Source: an uncultured Bacteroidia bacterium (GTDB lineage Bacteria > Bacteroidota > Bacteroidia > Bacteroidales > Prolixibacteraceae). Taken from it: DNA of 8,289 nt. The translations under genes were made by a program, and so were the position numbers. The notes under the pieces were generated by a model that saw only the letters and a list, made by a program, of their open reading frames with translations, searched no databases and had not been told where the DNA came from. Location: positions 1-8,289 of the forward strand of contig CAIOOC010000264.1 of NCBI GenBank assembly GCA_903859795.1, given 5' to 3'. Positions 1 through 6,688 of this stretch are shown here, one piece after another (position 1 is the stretch's first letter; every line of letters begins with the position of its first letter).

Positions 1-598
1 ATCCGGCAGGACCTGCTCCTATAACGGCGACATTTTTACCTGTTGGGGGAAGTGATTCATAGGGGTGCAGATCATTTTTATCCCCGACAAACCGTTTTAA
101 AAGACAAATAGAGACCGAAGTATCGACTGTTCTGCGATGACAAGCCCCTTCGCACGGTGCAGGACAAATACGTCCTAATACTGAAGGTAGTGCGATATCT
201 CTTTTAACAAGTCTTAATGCTGCTTCGAATTTGCCGGCTGCGATAAGCCTGTTCATTTGAGGGATATCCATATGTGCCGGGCAGGCTACCTGACATGGGC
301 CCTGGCAGTCTCCGACATGTTCACTCAACAGCAATTCCAAGCCAGTCTGACGCGCCTCACTGATCTCTTCATCATCTGTAATAACAGACATTCCCTCAGT
401 TATCGTAACAGAACACGAGGGAAACAGCCGGCCATTGGAGGCATCTTTTACAAGACATAACATGCACGAAGTAAAATGGCCCAACTCTTCATTATAACAC
501 ATTGAGGGGACTGTAAATCCGGCAGCCTCAGCGGCCTTTAATACGGATGTTCCCTCTTCAACAATTGTTTCCCGACCGTTTATTTTTATTTGGACCAT
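1..598 (-). CDS. [2Fe-2S] domain fused to GltD-like FAD/NAD(P) oxidoreductase (3' partial)
   Basis: The frame is open from the ATG at 598-596 to the left edge, giving 199 visible residues; the gene continues outside the window. Residues 1-75 form a NuoG/HydA-type [2Fe-2S] ferredoxin domain with Cys34, Cys45, Cys48 and Cys62 (C-x10-C-x2-C-x13-C). His94 and Cys98 (EHVGDC) recall the start of the NuoG His-Cys cluster site, but the chain then becomes a glutamate-synthase small-subunit (GltD) 4Fe-4S domain: Cys98, Cys102, Cys106 followed by P, then ICPAPCEGAC with Cys145, Cys149, Cys153, and Cys165. At 190-199 begins a Rossmann nucleotide-binding loop, VAVIGAGPAG, as in GltD/NfnB flavoproteins. 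By family this is a cytosolic oxidoreductase moving electrons between NAD(P)H, FAD and Fe-S clusters. Its partner is presumably the HydC-HydB-like protein encoded upstream, with the RAYT gene between them. A further catalytic module (for example hydrogenase or formate dehydrogenase) could follow outside the window; nothing here decides it. Domain calls are strong, exact function open. Confidence 0.88.
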   Translation of the reverse strand, partial: MVQIKINGRETIVEEGTSVLKAAEAAGFTVPSMCYNEELGHFTSCMLCLVKDASNGRLFPSCSVTITEGMSVITDDEEISEARQTGLELLLSEHVGDCQGPCQVACPAHMDIPQMNRLIAAGKFEAALRLVKRDIALPSVLGRICPAPCEGACHRRTVDTSVSICLLKRFVGDKNDLHPYESLPPTGKNVAVIGAGPAG

Positions 599-603
599 TT
601 AAT

Positions 604-1170
604 TTAACCTTCGATAAAATTGATAGGATTATTAATAATGTATTGCCTGATTCTGTAAAATTCGTCATTATCCCGGATTATATGATCATGGAAACGTGGT
701 TGCCAAACTGTTTTTCGAGGTGACTGACGTAATTCGTTAATCCGACGTCCGGAAAACGTTTTCAATGCGCGAATAAATTCGAATAATCCATCGCGATTTT
801 TTGTTTGTATCGTTATATAGGGGGGGATGATGGTATTGGTAGGGACGATGGTAGAGACGGGATTGAAACCCGTCTCTACGTCATGGTAATTAATTATATT
901 ATTGTCAATTATAATTATCCCGTGAATGTGGTTAGGCATTACAACAAATGCGTCCAATCTAATATTTTCATAATGATTAGGCAAATCGAACCAACATTGA
1001 TTTACGATATTACCATATTGATTTAATTCCATTTTCCCTTTTACAACACCTCCGAACAAATTATCACGATCCTGGGTACAAATTGTTACAAAATACGAAC
1101 CCTTGGATGAATAATCCCATCCTTTAAATCGGGTAGATTCAATCCTATATTTATTTTGAAACAACGTCAT
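604..1170 (-). CDS. REP-associated tyrosine transposase (RAYT, IS200-like Y1 HUH family)
   Basis: A 188-residue protein with the classic RAYT layout: an N-terminal beta strand YFVTICTQDRDNLFG (26-40), the HUH metal motif VVMPNHIHGII with His81 and His83, and a C-terminal helix RIRQYIINNP whose Tyr177 is the likely nucleophile (Tyr172 is the alternative). RAYTs are single-stranded-DNA endonucleases that cut and join at REP palindromes and are usually single-copy, partly domesticated genes. The frame is intact from ATG to TAA and of normal family length. It lies 47 bases after the upstream redox gene and ends five bases before the next one, on the same strand, which suggests insertion into an existing operon. 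It looks more A+T-rich than its neighbours. The segment after the HUH motif (about residues 90-125) is low-complexity and contains a REP-like palindrome at residues 98-107 and a run of seven C on the coding strand. No convincing ribosome-binding site precedes its ATG. Confidence 0.92.
   Translation of the reverse strand: MTLFQNKYRIESTRFKGWDYSSKGSYFVTICTQDRDNLFGGVVKGKMELNQYGNIVNQCWFDLPNHYENIRLDAFVVMPNHIHGIIIIDNNIINYHDVETGFNPVSTIVPTNTIIPPYITIQTKNRDGLFEFIRALKTFSGRRINELRQSPRKTVWQPRFHDHIIRDNDEFYRIRQYIINNPINFIEG
608..612 (-). promoter_or_regulatory. Ribosome-binding site overlapping the end of the RAYT gene
   Basis: On the minus strand GAAGG lies nine bases before the ATG at 598. These bases are the Glu187-Gly188 codons of the RAYT gene, whose TAA stop is at 606-604, five bases before the next start. 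Most other starts in this operon have no recognisable Shine-Dalgarno, so the match may be partly chance. The arrangement would make translation of the flavoprotein dependent on, or coupled to, the RAYT 3' end. Confidence 0.4.
838..847 (+). repeat. Degenerate direct copy of the palindrome's left arm
   Basis: GGTAGGGACG at 838-847 repeats GGTAGAGACG at 850-859 with one mismatch, two bases apart. It again carries GTAG and could be the remnant of a second REP-like unit or a duplication made when the palindrome entered the gene. Short and imperfect, so chance cannot be excluded. Confidence 0.45.
851..879. repeat. REP-like palindrome inside the RAYT gene
   Basis: Perfect 11-bp inverted repeat: GTAGAGACGGG (851-861), a seven-base spacer ATTGAAA, then CCCGTCTCTAC (869-879). 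It begins with GTAG, the tetranucleotide that RAYT proteins are known to recognise at the foot of REP hairpins in enterobacteria. It lies entirely within the RAYT coding sequence and is read in frame as VETGFNPVST (residues 98-107), so it does not break the gene. The symmetry is seen directly; its role as a RAYT substrate is inference. Confidence 0.85.
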
Positions 1171-1217
1171 TTAGAATTTTTTCGACTTAAATCTACCTAA
1201 ATTTACAAAAAAAAGAA

Positions 1218-3557
1218 TCATTTCACGACAACCGCATTTACAGGACAAACCTGACGACATGCGTCGCATTTAATGCATAAATCTTTAATAATCAGGTGTT
1301 TTTCATGAGGCTGAAAAGGAATTGCCTGTACGGGACAACGCTGAACACAAAGTGTACATCCGATGCAATCATCAGTAATTGAATAATTTACCAAGGCGGC
1401 ACATTTACCCGTCGGACAAATCCCGTTTAGGTGAGCCTCATATTCTTCCCTGAAATATTTTAACGTACTCAAAACGGGATTCGGAGCTGTCCGGCCTAAC
1501 CCGCAAAGAGACCCTTTTTTGGTCCAGTCGGCAAGTTTTTCAAGCTTTTCGAGATCTCCGGGTTTACCTTTTCCACGGGTCAGGTTATCCAGAATATCAA
1601 GCATTCTTTTAGTTCCTACACGACAAAAGGTACACTTGCCACATGATTCATCCTGTGTAAATGAAAGGAAAAAGCGGGCAATATCAACCATGCAGTCTGT
1701 GTCGTCAAGGATGATCAATCCACCTGAACCCATCATTGCGCCAAGACTCGTAAGTGACTCATAATCAATTGGAGTATCCTGAAGACTTGCCGGAATACAG
1801 CCGCCTGATGGACCACCGATCTGAACGGCCTTAAAGGTCCGGCCATTTGCAATACCACCTCCGATTTCTTCAACGATCTGCCTGATGGTCATTCCCATAG
1901 GGACCTCAATCAAACCTCCCCTTGCTACTTTCCCAGCCAGGGCAAAAACTTTTGTTCCTTTACTTTTCTCAGTGCCAATACGTGTAAACCTGTCAACATT
2001 ATCACGTATAATGTACGGGATTTGTGCAAATGTCTCGGTATTGTTGACCAAGGTGGGTAATCCGAATAAACCTTTTACTGCCGGGAATGGAGGCCTGAGG
2101 TACGGAAAACCCCGGTTCCCCTCAATAGATTGGATAAGAGCGGTCTCTTCTCCACACACGAAGGCTCCGGCTCCTTCATATACTTTTACATCAAAACTAA
2201 AGTCGGACCCCAGTATATTATTACCAATCAGGTTATTATTAATGCAGATCTCAAGAGCAGCACGGATTCGTTTTACTGCGAGGGGGTACTCAGCACGAAT
2301 ATAAAAATAACCTTCGCGTGTATTGGTTGCAAAAGCGGCAATAATCATTCCTTCAATAATCCTGTAGGGATACGATTCGAGTAGCATTCGATCCATAAAT
2401 GCGCCGGGATCGCCCTCATCTCCATTGCATATGAGGTATTTCAATTCACTGGTTTGTTTTGCAACAAGTTCCCATTTGATCCCCGTAGGAAATCCTGCTC
2501 CTCCCCGACCCCTGATTCCACTGGTTTTGATTTTGTCAACAACCTGATCAGGCGTATATTCGCCAAAAACCTTTTTAAGAGCCATGAATCCGCCATGCTC
2601 CTCGTATTCATGAAGATCCAGCGGATTAATCAAGCCTCTAAGTTCTGTTGCAATCGGAAACTGTTTTCCAAGAAATGATGAGACATGTTTCTCCCTGATA
2701 TCCAATTCATAACGTTCAACACCGTTCCATTTCTGATCGGTCTGTATGTTCTCTATAGCATTGATAAATCTGTTTTTCAATCTTGAAAAACGCCCTGATG
2801 GCTGAAAATGTGTAGAAACAATTTGCCGGATATCTTCGGGTTTTACTTTAGAATAGAGTGTCGGTTCACCCTTCACTGGTACGATTTCGACAAGTGGTAC
2901 CTGGTGGCACATCCCGACGCATCCTACACTTTTAAGTTTTACATTCAGACCCGTCTCATGGATAGTGTTTTCGACAGCATCTTTTATATCGCTGCTCCCA
3001 CTTGCCACACAGCAGGAACCCAGGCCAATCCTTATCTCACCCTGAATTTCACTGCCATCTGAATTGCGAAAGTGTTTCTTCTTCCTGTTATTGCTCTGAT
3101 TTTCAAAATCTTTAATAATGTCTGTCGCTTTATCTGAAGTGACATGCCCATAAGTGATATGGTCAATCTGAACTACCGGAGCTAATGTACAACATCCCAG
3201 ACAGCTCACTTTTTCGATTGTATATTTGCGCAATTGATCCGTGTATTCTCCCTCCTTCAGGTTGAAGGCTCGTCGCAGGGAATCATAGACCTGAGTTGCA
3301 CCCTTAACATGGCAGGCAGTACCAACACAAACCCTGACAATATGTTCACCAACAGGTGCAAGACGGAACTGATGGTAAAAACTGGCAACACCTATTATTT
3401 CAGCCGGATTTATATCTGTTGTTTCACTAATTCTTCGTAAAGCTTTTTCAGGCAAATAATTATATTCGCGTTGAATTGACTGAAGAATAGGAATCAGAGC
3501 CGTTTTTGTCCTGCCTTTCTCTTGAATAGTCTGATCTATTTTGTTCAAATCAATCAT
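1218..3557 (-). CDS. HydC-HydB (NuoE-NuoF) fusion, NAD(H)-linked flavo-Fe-S subunit
   Basis: A 779-residue cytosolic protein that joins two subunits normally encoded separately. Residues 1-150 are a NuoE/HydC thioredoxin-like [2Fe-2S] domain (Cys77, Cys82, Cys119, Cys123). After a basic linker near 157-165, residues 173-250 form a second thioredoxin-like ferredoxin domain (Cys182/183, Cys213, Cys217), as at the N-terminus of HydB/HndC. Residues 300-620 are the NuoF NADH/FMN domain: GRGGAGFPTG (350-359), NGDEGDPGAF (378-387) and GAGAFVCGEET (462-472), followed by an SLBB-like region. The N3-type cluster uses Cys639, Cys642, Cys645 and Cys685. Two ferredoxin motifs end the chain (731/734/737/741 and 761/764/767/771). 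His709-x4-Cys714-x4-Cys719, probably with Cys587 in GGPSGGCIP, matches my recollection of the zinc site of bifurcating HydB proteins. It should oxidise or reduce NAD(H) through FMN and pass electrons to partner subunits. Neighbours are a PQQ-type propeller 23 bases upstream and the RAYT gene downstream. ATG start; no clear Shine-Dalgarno. Confidence 0.93.
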   Translation of the reverse strand: MIDLNKIDQTIQEKGRTKTALIPILQSIQREYNYLPEKALRRISETTDINPAEIIGVASFYHQFRLAPVGEHIVRVCVGTACHVKGATQVYDSLRRAFNLKEGEYTDQLRKYTIEKVSCLGCCTLAPVVQIDHITYGHVTSDKATDIIKDFENQSNNRKKKHFRNSDGSEIQGEIRIGLGSCCVASGSSDIKDAVENTIHETGLNVKLKSVGCVGMCHQVPLVEIVPVKGEPTLYSKVKPEDIRQIVSTHFQPSGRFSRLKNRFINAIENIQTDQKWNGVERYELDIREKHVSSFLGKQFPIATELRGLINPLDLHEYEEHGGFMALKKVFGEYTPDQVVDKIKTSGIRGRGGAGFPTGIKWELVAKQTSELKYLICNGDEGDPGAFMDRMLLESYPYRIIEGMIIAAFATNTREGYFYIRAEYPLAVKRIRAALEICINNNLIGNNILGSDFSFDVKVYEGAGAFVCGEETALIQSIEGNRGFPYLRPPFPAVKGLFGLPTLVNNTETFAQIPYIIRDNVDRFTRIGTEKSKGTKVFALAGKVARGGLIEVPMGMTIRQIVEEIGGGIANGRTFKAVQIGGPSGGCIPASLQDTPIDYESLTSLGAMMGSGGLIILDDTDCMVDIARFFLSFTQDESCGKCTFCRVGTKRMLDILDNLTRGKGKPGDLEKLEKLADWTKKGSLCGLGRTAPNPVLSTLKYFREEYEAHLNGICPTGKCAALVNYSITDDCIGCTLCVQRCPVQAIPFQPHEKHLIIKDLCIKCDACRQVCPVNAVVVK

Positions 3558-3580
3558 TGTAGAGTTATAAGCCTATATTC

Positions 3581-5401
3581 TTACTTTTTACCGATGCAAT
3601 AAATAAAATTAGGTGTTCTCAGATACATCCGCCCCTCCTTGAAGACCGGAGTAGTTGTAACTTTTTCGGCAGCATTCCCCTCTCCTAATATTTTCTCTTT
3701 CTTTGCTACTTCAAATACCTTCATCTTACCGGCAGTATTAAACGTATAAAGCTTATTATCAACGATTACTGGTGAAGAATAGAATCCTGTAGCATCCTCC
3801 TTTACCCAGTATTTTTCTCCCGATTTAGCATCATAACAGGCCAGTACACCATAACTTGTCGCAATAAAGAGTAAACCGTTCGCAGTGACAGGGCTTGCAA
3901 CTTCAGGCATATATTCATCGCTTTCCCAGACCTTTGCATTTTTTGCAGGATCGATGGCAACTAGTTTTGCATATTCATTGGCGGCAAAGACCAAACCACT
4001 TCCAAAAGCCGGTGAAGGTCCTACTTCTCCGCTCATACAGTCAACAGACCACAGCTCCTTGCCTGATTCTGTATCATAACCTGCAACCATCGGATCTGTC
4101 GAAAGTACTACCTGAAATTTTCCATTAATATCAGCCAGTATGGGGCTTGCCCATGAGATTTTCCCCTTCCGCACGGTTTCCCAAACCTGCTGACCGGAAG
4201 AAGCTTTTAATGCCATTAGTTTCCGGCTCTTATTGGTATCGTATTGCACAAAAATTTTGTCTTTCCACATAATCAGTGATGAAGCGTGTCCGTAATGATT
4301 ATCAGGTACTCCCAGGTTCCGGGCCCAAATGCGATTACCTTCCATGTCAAAACAGATAATATCACCTGTGGCAAATATGGCATATACTTTATTTCCGTCC
4401 GTTACAAGCGAAGAGGCCGAAAATCCGGTATCTTCGGAGACCTTCGGAGCGGCAGTCGGACTCCCCTGTATTTTGTCAACAGGCTGTTTCCAAAGCACTT
4501 TTCCATTATTCCGATCATAACAAGATACTTCCCTGGTCTTATTGTCTCCACCTGAAAGAAACAATTTATCTCCCCAGATAACCGGTGAATTATATCCTTT
4601 TTTCGAAACCGGAGTTTTCCATATCACATTTTTTCCGGAAGCTGCATCCCATGATACGGGTGTTCCTTTCTGAAAAAATACACCATTTCCCAAAGGACCG
4701 CGAAAGGAGGGGACATTTGCCTTTATCTCATTTAAACCAGGAAATGCTACTTTTATTGCCCTAACCGTTGTAGCTTTAGAAGGGGCAGATAGTTGCAGAT
4801 TTGTACCTGTCTTCGCAACATTAATTTTTACTGTATCGACATTCGCCGGATTCGGTCCAACCTGAATAATTTCAATTTTATCCTGATTATCATTAGTTTT
4901 AAGATTTGCCATTGACTCATCCACCGAATATCTTTTAAGATGATCGACAGATGCAAGTGACGCTCCAAGCCCTAATAAAATAAGAGCCGATCCGGTTATT
5001 AGAACCCACCGTTGCGCCATCATCCTGCTGAAAAACTCGTTATCATCCTTTATAACAGGCTCTTCAATCCTGGAACGTAAATCTGTAAAAACCCTTAGCG
5101 AGAGTGCCAGGATAATTGCCCCAAAGAGTAAAAGGTAACCGCCAGTTTTAACTTGCCACCTGGCATTAAAATAGGCTTTTCGGGCCAAAAGATCAAAATC
5201 CCTGATCTCCTGCTTTAACTCATTACTGTTTGGTTCCTGTGCAAGTCTGTTTACAAGTGAAGTAAGAGCCTTACTTTCAAGCGGTTTACTTTTTGACATC
5301 TGCATAAAATTAAGCAACAGAAGTAGTGCTACCGTAACACAAAAAATACCCGAAACCAGGGCAATGTTAAAAGACAATTTCAGCTTAATATCATTTTCCA
5401 T
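3581..5401 (-). CDS. Membrane-anchored PQQ-type beta-propeller protein
   Basis: A 606-residue protein with three predicted membrane segments at about 13-33, 86-104 and 132-151, then a C-terminal propeller from about 235 to the end. The propeller shows seven regularly spaced tryptophan-docking motifs of the type G-x-x-hydrophobic-W, at Trp261, 304, 359, 407, 451, 492 and 532, plus a weaker last blade, giving a seven- or eight-bladed fold of the PQQ-dehydrogenase/BamB class. I see no vicinal disulfide and no clear quinoprotein active-site set, so it is probably a structural or binding propeller and not a PQQ enzyme. The odd number of membrane spans with a basic stretch (RVFTDLRSR) after the second places the propeller outside the cytoplasm. 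The loop 40-85 between spans 1 and 2 is charged and helical. It lies 22 bases after the NosR-like gene and 23 before the NAD module, so it is likely an accessory or scaffold of the same complex. ATG start; no Shine-Dalgarno seen. Confidence 0.87.
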   Translation of the reverse strand: MENDIKLKLSFNIALVSGIFCVTVALLLLLNFMQMSKSKPLESKALTSLVNRLAQEPNSNELKQEIRDFDLLARKAYFNARWQVKTGGYLLLFGAIILALSLRVFTDLRSRIEEPVIKDDNEFFSRMMAQRWVLITGSALILLGLGASLASVDHLKRYSVDESMANLKTNDNQDKIEIIQVGPNPANVDTVKINVAKTGTNLQLSAPSKATTVRAIKVAFPGLNEIKANVPSFRGPLGNGVFFQKGTPVSWDAASGKNVIWKTPVSKKGYNSPVIWGDKLFLSGGDNKTREVSCYDRNNGKVLWKQPVDKIQGSPTAAPKVSEDTGFSASSLVTDGNKVYAIFATGDIICFDMEGNRIWARNLGVPDNHYGHASSLIMWKDKIFVQYDTNKSRKLMALKASSGQQVWETVRKGKISWASPILADINGKFQVVLSTDPMVAGYDTESGKELWSVDCMSGEVGPSPAFGSGLVFAANEYAKLVAIDPAKNAKVWESDEYMPEVASPVTANGLLFIATSYGVLACYDAKSGEKYWVKEDATGFYSSPVIVDNKLYTFNTAGKMKVFEVAKKEKILGEGNAAEKVTTTPVFKEGRMYLRTPNFIYCIGKK

Positions 5402-5423
5402 TTAAGCGATGTAATTTGCAATA

Positions 5424-6686
5424 TTAATTCCTGACAGGGCAATAGCTTATGCAACGGGCACAACTATAGCAATTCCCCTTATTTGGTTGATAATCCTCTT
5501 TTCTTCTGAAGATTACCTGGTTTAGCAATGTCATACCAATGACAAGACCCATAAATCCGCCGGCTATCCAACTTCCCAAATAGAATTTCCGCCGAATCTC
5601 TTTTGCTTCATTTACAAGTATTTCCATCGATTTACCTGAACTAAGAAATGCCTGTACATCCAGATTCTTCTCATCATTTCGCACTTCAGGCTTTGTAATG
5701 AGCAATTCGGCAAGATATACTTTGGAATTTGCTTTTGAAATCCAGGTGTGAGCTTTTGATCCTGCAAAACCGCCAATTAAAATCCAAGCCGGAATCAACA
5801 GCAGATAAACCAAAAAGCGGTTCACACCCCATACCCTTTTTTTAGCCTCCTTTTCACCGGTTGGGAAGTCAATTGCATCAAACGGACAGGAATCGCTGCA
5901 TAACCGGCATTGGATACATGCTGCCGGGGTAATTGCCAGGTGCCACTTCGAAAATCTTGACATCCAATTTAGTATGACTCCATATGGACATAAAAACCGG
6001 CAATAGGGTCGGGCCACAAACATTCCCATTAATAAAAAAGCGATTCCCAGGACAACCATATGAAACGCGGCGTCCATCCGAAAAATCCCAACAAAAGGAT
6101 CATAACGGCAAATTATAAAATCGGTACCAGTGGCGGCAAATAATACAGCGAGGGTCAAATAAAGATATGGAAGCAGTCCCAAAGTTTTCCTAAGCCATTC
6201 AGGTATCGACAATGGCTTAACAATGAGTAAGTCCTGGATGGCACCCAGGGGGCAGGCCCCGGCACAGAAGGTTCTCCCAAAATACAATGTAAAACCTAAC
6301 GGAAGCAGGAAAAATAATAAAGTGGTAATTGAGATCGCATAACCCGGTTCAAAAATCGTAAGAGCCACATTCTGTATTGAACCGATAGCACAAATACACC
6401 CATCCCTGTAAAATCCGAAATAAATTAATGTAAAGACCGATAACCAAAGCATCTCTTTGCGTGAACGTCTTCGGATCGCAATCCAGCTTGCCAGCGATAA
6501 AACGATCAACAAAACAAAAACATCGGTATATTCAAGAGCAAGGGCTCGAGGTTCAGGAGTTACAGGAGTTGGCTGGTGATAACCGGTACCAAATTCAGGT
6601 TTGGGGAATCGCTGTTTTTGAGACATCCCTGCCAGACTGTAAAGCAGCAAAGTGAATATCAGCGAAATCCTGATCCATTTATTCAT
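5424..6686 (-). CDS. NosR/NapH-like polytopic membrane 4Fe-4S protein
   Basis: A 420-residue integral membrane protein. A signal-like first segment (about 6-20) is followed by spans near 53-71, 79-92, 118-136, 169-186, 207-224, 290-308 and 370-392. It has the two hallmark CxxxCP motifs of the NosR/NapH/CcoG group: FCAGACP (Cys141, Cys145) and YCRFLCP (Cys229, Cys233). It also has a ferredoxin motif with Cys257, 260, 263, 267 and a second at the extreme C-terminus with Cys406, 409, 412, 416. The loop DGCICAIGS (Cys97, Cys99) and Cys193 are also NosR-like. Basic residues (RRRSRK at 72-77, RK at 166-167, KKR at 282-284, RRK at 394-396) put the clusters on the cytosolic side and Cys97/99/193 on the outer side. 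The FMN-binding domain found at the N-terminus of full NosR is absent. It likely carries electrons between cytosolic and extracytoplasmic redox proteins. The ATG lies two bases after the ferredoxin stop, indicating translational coupling. Confidence 0.9.
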   Translation of the reverse strand: MNKWIRISLIFTLLLYSLAGMSQKQRFPKPEFGTGYHQPTPVTPEPRALALEYTDVFVLLIVLSLASWIAIRRRSRKEMLWLSVFTLIYFGFYRDGCICAIGSIQNVALTIFEPGYAISITTLLFFLLPLGFTLYFGRTFCAGACPLGAIQDLLIVKPLSIPEWLRKTLGLLPYLYLTLAVLFAATGTDFIICRYDPFVGIFRMDAAFHMVVLGIAFLLMGMFVARPYCRFLCPYGVILNWMSRFSKWHLAITPAACIQCRLCSDSCPFDAIDFPTGEKEAKKRVWGVNRFLVYLLLIPAWILIGGFAGSKAHTWISKANSKVYLAELLITKPEVRNDEKNLDVQAFLSSGKSMEILVNEAKEIRRKFYLGSWIAGGFMGLVIGMTLLNQVIFRRKEDYQPNKGNCYSCARCISYCPVRN

Positions 6687-6688
6687 AG

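Noticed and set aside
1..598. Identification as the catalytic [FeFe] hydrogenase subunit HydA
   Set aside because: The [2Fe-2S] head fits, but it is followed by a GltD-like Cys domain and an FAD loop, and no H-cluster motif is visible in the 199 residues.
892..916. AATTATA/TATAATT inverted repeat inside RAYT
   Set aside because: Seven A/T pairs over an 11-base loop in a very A/T-rich stretch encoding Ile/Asn runs; expected by chance and weakly stable.
1171..1217. T-rich run after the HydC-HydB gene as an intrinsic terminator, or a promoter for RAYT
   Set aside because: The eight T on the minus strand are not preceded by a stable GC hairpin, and I found no Bacteroidota TTTG and TAnnTTTG pair at workable spacing.
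1885..2304. 139-codon plus-strand open frame, and other plus-strand frames of 60-114 codons
   Set aside because: They lie opposite genes with strong family motifs, show no domain pattern of their own and read as antisense shadows.
1218..3557. Respiratory complex I (nuoE-nuoF) as the source of this gene
   Set aside because: No other nuo genes nearby, two subunits fused, and an extra N-terminal ferredoxin domain plus C-terminal 4Fe-4S pair that complex I NuoF does not have.
3581..5401. A true PQQ-dependent dehydrogenase
   Set aside because: Only the propeller W-motifs are present; there is no vicinal disulfide or recognisable quinoprotein active site, and no heme CxxCH in the protein.
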